A DNA stretch of 64,000 nucleotides. Origin: Branchiostoma floridae. Its lineage: Eukaryota > Chordata > Leptocardii > Amphioxiformes > Branchiostomatidae. Made by a program: the position numbers and the translations under genes. The notes under the pieces are model-generated. The model saw only the letters and a list, made by a program, of their open reading frames with translations, had not been told where the DNA came from and made no database searches. Shown here in pieces: positions 21,543-32,420 of this stretch (its first letter is position 1; each line of letters starts with the position of its first letter). Location of the stretch: assembly GCF_000003815.2 (NCBI RefSeq), contig NC_049997.1:16767967-16831966 (forward strand). Reading direction: 5' to 3'.

Positions 21543-22025
21543 TAACTAGTAAGAGGGTTCGGCTCGGAATCTAGAGGTCCCGAGTTCGATACCCGAAGTG
21601 CCCGCAAAGTTGTGCTCTTGCCATGGAAAAGAAACTTTACTACACGACCTTCCTCACTTCACCCAGGTGTAAACATGGGTACCTGACTTTGGTCACGGAG
21701 GTAAAAGAAAAAAAAGAAGACTTTTTTTACCCTCTGCCTGTATGTGGCACGTTTAGTATAAGTTCCCAACAATGCGGTGCCACATTGTCTTCTTCTGTCC
21801 GAAAAGCAAATAGACAACTAGAAAGGCCGACATTTGCTTGAGAGCAAATACAGCATATTTCAGCCATCTCCCTCATGCAACAATAGGCCTTGAGGTCGTT
21901 GACCCCTTTGGCCATTGGAAAGTGGTCCATGCCAAAAATTATACATGGGTCATTTGAATAGATATCTAGAGCACCCCTTTACCAATTTACGGGTCATTAG
22001 GTTGTAAATCGAGGGAACAGGAGCC

Positions 22026-22514
22026 AAAAATGTCCAAATTTTGTCAAAAATGGCCATAAAATCGCAAAATTAAGCATTTTGTTGTACCGTATGGGAAAAC
22101 TTGTATTGAATTTATGTGCACATAATTGAAGGGCACTTTTATACCAAATTTCAGATCATTTGGTTGTAAAACGAGGCTACAGGAGCCACAAATGTCCTTT
22201 TTTGGTCAAAAAATGGCCAAAAATCGCAAAATTAAGCATTTTGTTCTACCGTATGGGAAAACTTTTATTGAATTTATGTGGACATAATTGAAGGGCACTT
22301 TTATACCAAATTTCAGATCATTTGGTTGTAAAACGAGGCTACAGGAGCCACAAATGTCCTTTTTTGGTCAAAAAATGGCCAAAAATCGCAAAATTAAGCA
22401 TTTTGTTCTACCGTATGGGAAAACTTTTATTGAATTTATGTGGAAATAATTGAAGGGCACTTTTATACCAAATTTCAGATCATTTGGTTGTAAAACGAGG
22501 CTACAGGAGCCACA
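22026..22514. repeat. 162-bp tandem repeats inside Helentron-like element 1
   Basis: CCACAAATGTCC-type anchors at 22186, 22348 and 22510 give a 162-bp period. A further diverged unit lies on the left, and one on the right after the LINE insertion (22822 onward). Because 162 is divisible by three, stop-poor frames persist across units. They are not evidence of a gene. Confidence 0.85.
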
Positions 22515-22517
22515 AAT

Positions 22518-22821
22518 AAAGGAGCCGCAAGAAACAGTCATGCATTCAAATACCAGAGTTACCAACCTAGGATTGATGTGTTCAAAAATTCGTACTTTCC
22601 CAGAACTATCGTAGAGTGGAATTTGTTATCACCAAGTACAGTAGGGGCATCTTCTCTGGGTAGTTTTAAAGAACGCTTGCAGGTAGATGTGCAAAAGGTA
22701 GGTGTAATGAGTCGTTCGGTGTAATATAACCAGCTGCTGCCGCGCCGCGTGCCTGCGAAGCTGGTGTGTTACGCCGAACGGCGGTTATACCGGCTATATA
22801 GATACAGATACAGATACAGAT
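22518..22821 (+). mobile_element. CR1-like LINE 3' end (copy 4) nested in a tandem repeat
   Basis: Contains the shared CATTCAAATACCAGAGTTAC and TTACCAACCTAGGATTGATG segments, the FPRTIVEWN reverse transcriptase tail and a (GATACA)n end. It interrupts a 162-bp repeat unit at CCACAAAT/GTCC, and ACAAAT occurs on both sides (22512-22517 and 22822-22827), a likely short target duplication. It therefore postdates the host element. Confidence 0.82.
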
Positions 22822-23284
22822 ACAAATGTCCTTTTTTGGTCAAAAAATGGCCAAAAATCGCAAAATTAAGCATTTTGTTGTACCGTATGCCAAAACTGTT
22901 ATTGAATCTAGGTGAGCATATGATCAAGGCACCTCTGTACCAAATTTCATGTCATTCGGCTGTAATACCAGGGTACAGGAGCCCGAAATATACATAAAAA
23001 TTGACAAAAACCTCAATAAAATCATTTTAAAGGCAGATATGAAAAAAATGAAAAAAAATCCTGGGGGTATTGGCTTACTCTACCTTTGTGCCAAATTTCA
23101 AGTCAATCGGTCAAAAAATGGCGGAGTTGATTCGATTTGAAGATTTGACAGGAGAAAGAAGAAAGAAAGAAAGAAACATTACGAATACAATATATTTCAC
23201 CATACCTATGGTATGGCTGAAATATAAAAATCAAAGGCAATTTAACCTTTTCCAATGGACTAAAGGTTGGTGGATGGTGGAAAT

Positions 23285-23430
23285 GGTTATGCTAGTAGAT
23301 AGAAGCGAACAGTGGTTTGAATGAAGGCTTGTTGATTGTATATAGGAGGGAAGAAGTTGTCATCGAGAGAGTTCCATAGCTTGGCAGTTCGAGGAAAGAA
23401 GCTCTTGCCGTAGAAAGACTTTGAGACTAG
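23285..23430 (-). pseudogene. LINE reverse transcriptase C-terminal remnant
   Basis: The minus strand reads KSFFPRTAKLWNSLDDNFFP, a textbook FFPRT..LWNSL C-terminal signature of non-LTR reverse transcriptases. It lies between the two Helentron-like elements. Related decayed copies are at 16650-16815 and 57980-58030. 5'-truncated. Confidence 0.75.
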
Positions 23431-24702
23431 TAATTGAATAGTTTAACAAAATAAACTAGAAAGGCCGACATTTGCTTAAGAGCAAATACAGCATATTTCA
23501 GCCATACCCCTTCCCACGCAACATTGGACTGTTCCAAATCACCCCTGCGCAAAAATGGAACATCCTCTTAACAGTACATTATCCCCCAAAGTGGACTGGT
23601 ATTGTGAATTGATTCCAGGTAAAAACAGAGCTTGCTTCTATTTTTCAGAAAATGACAATAATCACACCTTCCATTCAGAAAATTTTCATCATGACTGAAA
23701 ATTGTTGAATGACTTCATGTAATGTCATTAACAATTTTCAGTACGATAACTAGGTGTAAGTTTAAAAAAGTATAAGCTCCTTGTGATGTGGGTACATTTA
23801 TTATTGCAGTGAACTTTTTTTATTCAAGTAGGGCATACGATTAATTATCAAGCAGGTGCAGGTACTGTAGGAGCGTTTGTTTTCTTCAAGCTGTAAAACT
23901 GTTAAACTGTTTTACTTTGTATGCAATCAGCCATCGAGCCTATTCTTATTTTAGTTTAACAACTTCCTGCCAGACCCGGAAGATACGATTGAACCTTGTT
24001 CGAGGATTTATTTTCGTCTGTCTGGTCAGTCTGTTCATACCCTGGCGCTGAGAGCTTTTATTGGGCTGAAACTCTGGCAGTTTAAAGTTACTTACAATTT
24101 AAATGTTCAAAGTTTATGTCAAACAACAACAGCACTAGGAAATGTGGCCACTATAGACAGGTGGTCACTATAGAGAAAATGCTGCTCTATTGACTAGGAG
24201 CCATACGTTACACATGATTTCAGTACACTGATCATTAATCATATAAACATTGCACAGGTAAGCCAATTGTTTAGATGTACAATTAAGTTCAAATAATTCT
24301 GAAGAGAAATATTGATGAGAAAATAATCATTCTCGCCACTGTCTAACTTATAATTACGTATCAAAACTAAACGCAGATTTTCTAACTAATGCACCTTTCG
24401 CCGACTTCATCAAAGGACCGCCGGCTATCAATCAAACACGGCTGTTGATTAGACTTAGATTAGAGTTTCAAACAGTCATGTGCTGTGTGCCAGTTGACAG
24501 CGAACTTCATGCTACGTGATGTTTTACATTGCTTGGACCTTCTTTCCTACAGCGGTGCTTCTACAAAATATTTAGAGTGTAACACTGAGTCCCACATGTT
24601 TTATAGAATAGAATTTGACGCAGAACAGCGTTTTTTGCTGGGTATTTTTCTTGAAACATGTCCGTGGGAATATCAGCGAGGCGGCGACGTAGGGATATCA
24701 GA

Positions 24703-26050
24703 CCGTCAACAAAAGTCGCACGGCGAGTAACGGCGCAGCGAAGATACTAGGGCTATAAATAAGCGCTTCAACTAAGGATGGCAACCCGTACAATATTTTT
24801 GTATACTGTTGAGCTAAGTAAAGTTTATTGTTTATGAGGTTGTAGTTGTCTTTGAAGCTTTGACCCGAAATATTTTAAAGTCAAACTGCTGAAGAGAAGT
24901 AAGTGACTGCTACGATTATCGTAGATATGGCCCTAAAAAAACTGATAAAAGAAGCCTTCTCAATAGTCTAAAATGCAAGAGCTTCCGGGGGGGCTTCGCC
25001 CACCTGGGTCCCCCCCACAGTGGCCCTGCCCCTGGACCCCGCCAGGGACATTTGGCGGCCCCCGGACCCCTGTCCGACGCTTTGAAAAAATCCTGGCGAG
25101 AAGTCTGTACGGCCTGAGTCTTCAAGTTAACGTATTGTGTGGTCCCGCTTATGAATATTAATTAGCCTTCGCTTTCCTCTTCGCTGATTGGCTGAACCAT
25201 TAATTGAATTAACTCTTCCTGCCGGCTAGACGCAGGTGCAGATGTCGGCTCTGTGGGGTGAACGTCCGAAAGGTCATGGCATGGAGAACGAAAGAAAACC
25301 AATTTCCCCTAAAAAAAGTGCTGTAATTAAGCCTTTTACAGTACTTTATGCCAAAAATTGTACTTGGATCATTTTACCAACTATCTTATGCCTATCTATA
25401 CCAAATGTTACTCATACCAGGGTACAGGGGTGCAAAATATACCGTTATAAAACCGTCAACAACAGTCGCACGGAGCTAACAGCGCAGCGAAAATACCATC
25501 GCTAGCGTTTCAACTTCGGATAACAAGTTATAAGTACTGTTGAACTCAGTAACGTTAAAGTTTGTTTTTAGTTGCCTTTGACGGTTTGACCTAAAATAGT
25601 GTTACGCTAAACTCCTGAAGAGAAGTTAAGTGACTGCTGCGATTATCATAGATATGCCCCTAAGAACTGATACAATATAAAGCCTTCTGAATAGTCTAAA
25701 ATGCGAGAGCCTTAGGCGGGCTTCGCTCCCCCTGGCGGGAACACTGCTATATACGGGATCATGAGGCCCCGCTTATGAATATTAATTAGCCTTTGGCCTC
25801 CTCTTCGCTGATTGGCTAGGTCTTTGATTCAATTAACTCTCCGGCTGACGCGCACAGGTGTGGCTCTGTGCGGGGTCACGGAAGGTCACGTCAGGAGGCC
25901 AAAAGAAAACAAATTTCCCCTCAGAAAAGTGCCAAAATTAATCATTTTAAAGTTGTTTATGTCAAAAATTTTACTTGAATCTAGTTACCAAGTATCTAAT
26001 GCCTATCTATACCAAATTTCAGGTCATTTAATTGTAATACCAGGGTACAG
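24703..26050. repeat. Direct duplication of about 750 bp
   Basis: CCGTCAACAAAAGTCGCACG at 24703 recurs as CCGTCAACAACAGTCGCACG at 25453. The match continues through CTGAAGAGAAGTNAGTGACTGC, a GGCTTCG hairpin zone, CCGCTTATGAATATTAATTA and CGCTGATTGGCT. Unit 2 lacks about 110 bp of the GC-rich stretch present in unit 1 (24985-25080). Frames in the GC-rich stretch are not conserved. Confidence 0.75.
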
Positions 26051-26600
26051 GAGCCAAAAGTGTCATTTTTTGGTCAAAAATTGGCCAAAAATCGCAAAAA
26101 TAAGCATTTTGTTGCACTGTACACCAAAAGTGTTATTGAATTTATATGAAGGGATTATCAAGGCACATCTGTGTCAAATTTCAGCTCATTCGGTTGCAAT
26201 ACCAAGGTACAGGAGCCAAAAGTATCCTTTTTTGGTAAAAAATTGGTAAAAAAATCGCAAAAATAAGCATTTTGTTGTACTGTACACCAAAAGTGTTATT
26301 AAATTTATTTGGGGGCATTATCAAGGCACATCTCTGTCAAATTTCAGCTCATTTGGTTGTAATACCAGGGTACAGGGGCCAAAAGTGTCCTTTTTTGGTC
26401 AAAAATTGGTCAAAAAATCGCAAAAATAAGCATTTTGTTGTACTGTACACCAAAAGTGTTATCGAATTTATATGGGGGCATTATCAAGGCACATCTGTGT
26501 CAAATTTCAGCTCATTTGGTTGTAATACCAGGGTACAGGGGCCAAAATATACAGTTTTGGTCTAAAATTGACCAAAAAATCTCAATAAAATCATTTTAGA
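25930..26600. repeat. 162-164-bp tandem repeats in Helentron-like element 2
   Basis: AAGCATTTTGTTG anchors lie at 26102, 26264 and 26428. The sequence is the same as the element 1 repeat (TTTTTTGGTCAAAAA, CAAATTTCAGCTCATTTGG, GTAATACCAGGGTACAGG), showing the two elements share the array. Plus-strand frames are periodic artefacts. Confidence 0.85.
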
Positions 26601-26817
26601 GGTAGATATGAAACAACTGAGAAAAAAGCATCAAGGTATTGGCCCATTCTACCCCTGTGCAAAATCTCAGGTCATTCGGTCCAGGAACGGCGGAGATGAA
26701 TCACTTTGAAGATTTGACAGGAGAAAGAAGAAGAAGAAGAAGAAAGAAGAACATTACGAATACAATATATTTCACCATACTATGTATGGCTGAAATATAA
26801 ATATAGGTAAACCTAAA

Positions 26818-27054
26818 GGTGATACTTTACTGCACTTGGGGCACAGGTGCGCTACTGTGGGGTTCGAAAGATTACTGCACGAAATTCAGAGATAAAGAAC
26901 GAATTTTCTTACCTTTTTTTGTATTTTGTTGTCTTCTCGGTCATTACATAATACGTGATCTGAATTAATCGGCGAAAATAATACAAGAGTACCACAGAGA
27001 ACGAACGCCGCATGCATTTCTGCAACGGTGTCTCAAGTGCAGTGAGATACCATC
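26818..27054. mobile_element. GGTGGTATCTCACTGCACTT MITE (copy A)
   Basis: The left end GGTGATACTTTACTGCACTT, continuing GGGGCACAGGTGCG, pairs with the right end CAAGTGCAGTGAGATACCAT. The interior AGAGATAAAGAACGAATTTT is shared with copies at 40686 and 62120. TIRs are about 45 bp. Non-coding. Confidence 0.8.
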
Positions 27055-27910
27055 TTTTTGGTACCAAAGATACAACAACAAGAAGATATAAACTGAAAAG
27101 AGCAGTTAAGTTTCAATTGCAATCTTTATTCATTTAACCAAAGAATACAGAATTTACCAATACTGTACCTGTCATGATATGGTACACATACTCATACAGT
27201 AGACTACATGCCTATAATCATCAAAGTTTCCAACATTTCAAATTTGGCCGTATTTCATTATTTCATACGTTAGGGGTAAGACTATTTTTTATGCTAAAGT
27301 ACTAAATTCTTTCTTATTATATTTCATATGGTAATGTATCATACAATATCTGGCATTCTGATGTGTTTAATTGTCATCCTGAATTTATTACTGAAACTTT
27401 CTTTTACATTTTACGTTAAGGAATGTTAACGAATTAGGTATTCAGGTACGGTTCTAAAAGGGTCACGTCAGTAGGTAGGAATTTTCTTTCTTTTTTAAAA
27501 ATCGTTTTACATTTTAGCCGAAGTGATTAAACAAATGCAGTTTTTAGTAATGTAAAACTGAAATGCTCTAGGCACAAAAGGCTAACGTTGGGCCGATCGG
27601 CAACTGGAATCACAACATATTTATCTTATACTTGCGTAACCGTGCGTTTGTTAACATGACACTACAGTTATATGAAAAAAAAGTAGCATTGGAATGTAAA
27701 AGCCTATTCTAGATCTACCATGAAGATAGCGACTTACCTCAAATGCACATTTCGGTGTGAATACATGTTACAATTCATATTGCTAGATGAATATCAATAA
27801 AGTGTGTTATCAGCTGTGAGCAAAGCTCTCACATCATGTTACAGAGATACAATTCTAGAGAGTATTTTGATTATTATCAATGGAACAGTATATTACATAT
27901 CATACACTTT
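27055..27910. other. Intergenic, no gene seen
   Basis: AT-rich. No recognisable gene or repeat. Confidence 0.4.
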
Positions 27911-28454
27911 ACGAGGGTGGTCCATAAGTTATCAGCCTCACCCAGAAATGAGTTGCACAACTCATATTTTGAGGCATAATTATAAAGTATAATGTCTATT
28001 TCTATTTAGATTCCAATAGTTTTGATCAATATCCCCAAATACCCCGCTTTGTTTGTATGCAGACGACACCCAGTAACGTTATATGAGAGAGAAAGAAAAG
28101 TTGTGTAGTGTGCGTGATCTCTAGCTCTGTTAAAAACCATATACCATTTTTAAGGACATACAAAAGGTTTCCGAATATAAAATATTATGAGAACGTCTTC
28201 GTAGTAATATGCATATCATGGGGAACACAACACAACTCGCACGGCCATGATCACAGTTCACACTTATCTCTTACTACTTAAGTACAGATTTTCAAAAGGA
28301 TTGTCAAAAAAGTCAATTGGAAAGCAATAACCATGTGATTTGAAATTTGGTAGCCACTTGCCATAATGTAAAGATGTGCTCAAAATTTGAATATTTGCAC
28401 ATCATATTTCGGCGTGAGGCTAACATTTATATTGATCACCCCCCCCCCCCCCTT
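27911..28454. mobile_element. Mariner-like MITE, decayed
   Basis: The left end ACGAGGGTGGTCCATAAGTT, continuing ATCAGCCTCACCC, pairs with a degenerate right end GGCGTGAGGCTAACATTTAT, continuing TGATCACCCCC. The termini start with CGAGGG after a TA, as in many mariner-family elements. Poly-C (28438-28452) has expanded at the right end. No transposase frame. Confidence 0.6.
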
Positions 28455-28695
28455 GTATAACATGGGAAACGCATCCAACATACAACGGGGTCGTTTCGTG
28501 TCATTGTCAGATCAAAATTGATCGTCGTTCTTAATCAATAAATACAAATCTTTATTACGGACGTATACACGTCATGATAGTAATTCCCTTCCCTATCTGG
28601 AAGAATGCAGGTCCATTTATTTACACATTACACCAACCCCGACATCAGTCTAAGCATGAAAGTTCATCCGTTTTGGTTGATGACATTATGGATAA

Positions 28696-29025
28696 AGTAA
28701 ACTTTAACTCTCCAACACCAAATTGATTGAGACTTACCCGACAATTTTCGTCCGACTCCGTAAGCCTTGTTCACGAATGGACCCGTGTATTGTATCTTCC
28801 GGAACGTGACGCCAGAGACACGTGACTACAGCAGAGGGTCATAAATGCCAGATAACCTGTTCGCCCCCCCCTTCTCTGTACACGGGTCCATTACGTGAAC
28901 AAGGCTGACGGAGTCGGAAAAAAAATGGGGTTAGTGCCAATTAATTAATTTAGTGTTGGTCAGTTAAAGTTTAGTTTTAGCAGTTGTAGTGATGTTAAAA
29001 GTAAACTTTAACTGACCAACACTAA
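28696..29025. repeat. Nested inverted repeats
   Basis: TAAACTTTAACT-CCAACACCAAATT (28697-28725) is inverted at 28945-28975 (AATTTAGTGTTGG-AGTTAAAGTTTA). A further copy completes a tight hairpin at 28950-29025 with 24-bp arms. Between the outer arms sits another hairpin element at 28745-28925. The whole could fold as a branched structure. Confidence 0.65.
28745..28925. mobile_element. MITE with about 45-bp inverted repeats
   Basis: The left end TTTTCGTCCGACTCCGTAAG, continuing CCTTGTTCACGAATGGACCC, is complementary to the right GGGTCCATTACGTGAACAAG, continuing GACGGAGTCGGAAAA. About 180 bp, non-coding, inserted within an older inverted repeat. Confidence 0.7.
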
Positions 29026-30288
29026 GAGGAAGTTAAAGTTTAGTTTAGCCATGATACTGACATCAGTTCTGTTTTCTCTCATATTCATCAATTGCATTTT
29101 ACCCTAGGGACAATTGCATTTTGCTTGTAACGTCAGAAGAAGAGCAGAATCAACAACAATCTTTTAAGATATATACATAAAAAAACATCAACATGATGCA
29201 CCAACCCCTTCTTGAGTTATTTTCTTTCAAAGCATGAAACAAACAAACCAATGCAGTTCCATAAAAGCAGCTAGGGGACCGGAACCTGTACCACATTAGT
29301 CAATTATCACTCGTTACGACTATAGCATGCCTAGAATTCGAAATATCAAAACCGGAAGATCCGCTGCAGTACTGTAACAAAACCGCTAGGGGTACAAAAT
29401 CCAATATTTTCATCAAGGTCTGCCTACATATCAAATATCATGACATCCAGACCTTCTTGAGTATTTCTGTTCCATTTTCCTCCACAAGTATTGTACTCAC
29501 ACACATACAAACTCTACCAATTAACCTTCTTCGCGAATGTCATAAAATTGATGCATTCTATTCCTTGCATTCTTTTTCCACAGCTTATAATTAACTAGCA
29601 TCTTTAATGGGTCTGATGCAATCTATGTCAAGATCAAGATTACAACCACGGGAGTATCCTCGATCTGTTATATTAAGTCGTTTGGGAAAGATCTTGATAT
29701 TGGATCTAAAATCAATCTCCTATCTTTGCATTTAACCTTTACAGCGTATTGTTACCACCATAGGAGGACCTTCTCCTACTTATTTTATCTATTCTTTGTA
29801 CTCACGCTGTTCAATGCAATACACGACTACAAGGTCTCGAGGTATTACATGGGCACCACATAACACACATCTCATCTCTAACACGTGTTACGATGGTCAA
29901 AACGTCACTTTGACATTAACAAGACATCAGGTGCTTCGGTGCCCATCTGAGATGGTTGTCGGCGACGATATGGTGCCTAGCGTCCCCCTCACGTGACAGA
30001 AGCGACACCTACGTGCTGTTTCGTCTACTCAATGTATTGCAGCACTCTTCACAGCTCAGCGGTCAATCGCATCTGTAATACAAAATTGTACATTTACAGA
30101 CAATAAAGACAAATCTAGCTATAAGTCTTCTTGTATTCTGTATAATAGCTGGTGTGACGAGAAGAGTTTGAAGCGATATCACATGATGTTATTATAAGAA
30201 CTTCCATAGCATAATTCGAACGCACGTGTGCGCCAAGTGCGTCGGTGTCAAAAAATCTCATACCGAATTTGGATTTTTTCACAGTTGT
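29026..30288. other. Intergenic, no supported gene
   Basis: AT-rich. A 66-codon frame at 29796-29996 has no recognisable domain. No repeat structure recognised. Confidence 0.35.
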
Positions 30289-30292
30289 TTAA

Positions 30293-31246
30293 CCCTCAAG
30301 CACCCGACCTTTTTTTGGGACTAAAATGACCGAGTGGGGTCCAAACGGACCCCAAAATCTCAGTACAATTTCTTATCGGCGATCATTGTATATACATTGC
30401 TTCGTCAATGTAATAAGAAGATTGTGAGATGTTAAGGTGTTGCTAATTCCAACTCATTATCATAATTTTTGCAAAAGTTCAGAAGGACCACGTTTTGCAC
30501 TAAACCTATTCCGACCAGATAGGGGAATTTTGAGGCCCTCAGCAACATTTATGTCGCATAACTCATGAACGGCTAGAGCTAAAGCTACGAAACTTGGTAA
30601 TTTATCACAAAATATTGTTTGCAAAAGTTTTTGGTCAATAAAGTAAGTTTATTTTTTGGGGGGTTGCCATGGCAACCATATTCCAACAGGCATATTTTTG
30701 CCAAAATTTGACAATTTCAATTTCAACAAGGTTTTCTTGGTAAACTACACCTGTTTTCTGACAACAATTGAATTCTATGAAATTCAATGTAATTTTCATG
30801 ACTTAAAATTTATAATTTATGCCAATTTCATGACGTCATTGGTCAAAATCCAAGATGGCCGCCCTGATTAGGCAAATGACGTCATAATGTCGTCACATTA
30901 CATGTTGATGACACAGAAATTTTTCTGATGATTTAGGTTTACATTCTTATTATTGTCTGAAAGTTTGGTAGTCATACTGTAAGTGGTTAAGGAATTAACC
31001 TCCAAAGTGTGTTTTAAAAACTGCACATTTTTGCTGGGGTCCGTTTGGACCCCAGAGGGACTGAACACAAACTTTCTTTATAATTTCCACATTATTGTAC
31101 CAATATTGCGAAAACTTAGGAGAATGTATAAGACATATTGCCTGACAAAGTCACGGAAGGATTTTTTCGTTAGATCAAAAATGTTCAAATGGCACTTCAA
31201 AATGTACGCCCGGGGTCCAAATGGACCCCACTCGGGTGTTTGAGGG
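30293..31246. mobile_element. TTAA-flanked TIR element with GGGTCC palindromes
   Basis: The left terminus CCCTCAAGCACCCGA, followed by GAGTGGGGTCCAAACGGACC, pairs with the right GGGTCCAAATGGACCCCACT, followed by CGGGTGTTTGAGGG. TTAA lies at 30289-30292 immediately before the left end and at 31249-31252, two bases after the right. A TTAA target and CCCT start suggest piggyBac-like origin, but the 2-base offset and lack of transposase leave this open. A third GGGGTCCGTTTGGACCCC palindrome sits at about 31036-31053. Confidence 0.55.
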
Positions 31247-31257
31247 TTTTAATTAAA

Positions 31258-31350
31258 GATATCTAGTGAGGATACCACTATGGAACTTTTTGGCAATGAA
31301 TTCCATCTACATGTATTTGTACAGCAATAGATCGAGAGTTGTTCTTTGAA
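31258..31350 (-). pseudogene. LINE reverse transcriptase C-terminal scrap
   Basis: The minus strand reads CRWNSLPKSSIVVSSLDIFN, the WNSLP....V.SSL..F ending of non-LTR reverse transcriptases. It matches the remnant at 32445-32660. Adjacent sequence is decayed. Confidence 0.6.
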
Positions 31351-31896
31351 CTCTGTAACTGCATTTTGGCGTATCTTACTACCTGGATGTCTAGACTTGT
31401 ACTTGAAGTGTTCTTTGACCTCAAGTAATAAAAAAAATGTGGTTACATTGGCTTATTTAAAGGATTTATCATTCTCAACATACATATAGAGAACACCCTA
31501 ATCACAATGTCCTTGAAAATCTGTCCTTGCAGATAAAGGATCAGTTTCATTATCGTATAAATGAGACGTTCAGTCATCCTTGAAGGCAAATTAATCGGTA
31601 TTATTTACAAAGGTTTTCTAGATAGGCCAGAAGGTCATTATATTTGTCATTTGATGCGCCCCAAATCTGATGATGGATTACGGTATCATACTGATTAATT
31701 CCCATGGTGGTTTTGTTTTGGTAATCTTGTCAGTGTCATTTCAATTAACTTTCAGACTACAAAGGGTTGAAAACTTGCCATGGCAATAGAGATTTATCCT
31801 GCGATGTGTAAAGGAATGATGCATTGATTGAGACCAAATTGGAATTATGTGACCACCGTGACAAAAATCAACACGTGATGTGAAATTTGTAGGGTT

Positions 31897-32110
31897 TAAC
31901 CCTATTCAGACGGGAGGGAGTTGTGGGCGCTGAGGCCATTTTTAATGTCATATAGCGCCAAAACGGCTAGCTACCGCCATAGGCACCAAATTGAATGAAT
32001 TTTTCTAAAATTTAGTTGGCAACAATTTCACAAAGTCTGTGTTTGTTGACCGCCAAATTTGACGAAGTTCTCTTATTTCAGTCCTAACAATTTGTATAAA
32101 TTATTCTAAT
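31897..32110. repeat. Interspersed repeat with TTAACCCT start (copy 2)
   Basis: TTTAACCCTATTCAGACGGG, AAAACGGCTAGCTACCGCC, GTTGGCAACAATTTCACAAA and TTCTCTTATTTCAGTCC follow the order of 4966-5225. Same strand and spacing, diverged. Confidence 0.45.
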
Positions 32111-32420
32111 GCTTTCCCGGTTCTGTGTTCTGAGGAGATGGGCGTCACCATATAAATCATAGGGTTTTTAAAGGATTTGAATCTAACTAGATTTCTTCAG
32201 AGATCGATGGCATGCTATATCGCTAGGAGTCGCTCATGCAAGATGTGAGTTTGCAATTAACGACACAAAGACAGTAAATCATTTTCTTCGAATTCCAAGA
32301 AGGACCACAAGAAGACCCCATTGTTTTACCCTTCGAACGTTAGTTTAATTTTCTCACTCAGGTGAAACTTAGTGAGGCGGCTTCTCGAATGATACACAAA
32401 GCAGCAGGCCCCGTGCATCT

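Larger units (their letters stand above)
20941..21800 (+). mobile_element. tRNA-derived SINE split by a mariner
   Basis: The SINE head CAGTGGCGTCGTGTGTGGCG ends at 20962. It resumes at 21545 with ACTAGTAAGAGGGTTCGGCT, AGGTCCCGAGTTCGATACCC (B box), TTGTGCTCTTGCCATGG and CCTCACTTCACCCAGGTGTA. The body matches the SINE at 1672-2145. The intervening block is a mariner with TA duplication, so the SINE is older. The 3' boundary is approximate. Confidence 0.75.
21819..23222 (-). mobile_element. Helentron-like non-autonomous element 1 (HINE/DINE design)
   Basis: Read on the minus strand. The 5' end begins TATATTTCAGCCATACC and is followed by its inverted partner GGTATGGTGAAATATATT. A (CTTT)n-like tract follows, then about 162-bp tandem repeats, then a second copy of the subterminal motif (GGCTGAAATATGC). 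Last comes a hairpin (ATTTGCT-CTCA-AGCAAAT) 11 bases before the terminal CTAG, followed by T in the flank. Subterminal inverted repeats, central tandem repeats and a 3' hairpin are the layout of Helentron-associated elements. It is interrupted by a CR1-like LINE at 22518-22821. No Rep/helicase is encoded. Confidence 0.65.
23456..26802 (-). mobile_element. Helentron-like non-autonomous element 2
   Basis: The 3' terminus (left) has the same CTAGAAAGGCCGAC, hairpin (ATTTGCT-TAAG-AGCAAAT) and TATTTCAGCCATACC order as element 1. The 5' terminus (right) ends ATGGCTGAAATATAAATAT with the same palindromic subterminal motif and a (GAA)n tract inside. The flank next to the terminal CTAG is again T on the minus strand. 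Inside are a 750-bp direct duplication (24703-26050) and 162-164-bp tandem units (25930-26560). No helicase frame was found. Pairing these two ends is inference; the left part (23530-24700) shows no internal homology. Confidence 0.5.

Noticed and set aside
24916-25161. Proline/glycine-rich frames over a GC-rich patch
   Set aside because: The patch contains a GGGGGCTTCGCCC hairpin and lies within a 750-bp repeat whose second copy lacks most of it. Open on both strands.
22749-26565. Plus-strand frames of 80-145 codons with repeating peptide (for example QISAHLVVIPGYR)
   Set aside because: They follow the 162-bp repeat period, which is divisible by three, and lie in non-coding Helentron-like repeats. 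No start, splice sites or known domain.
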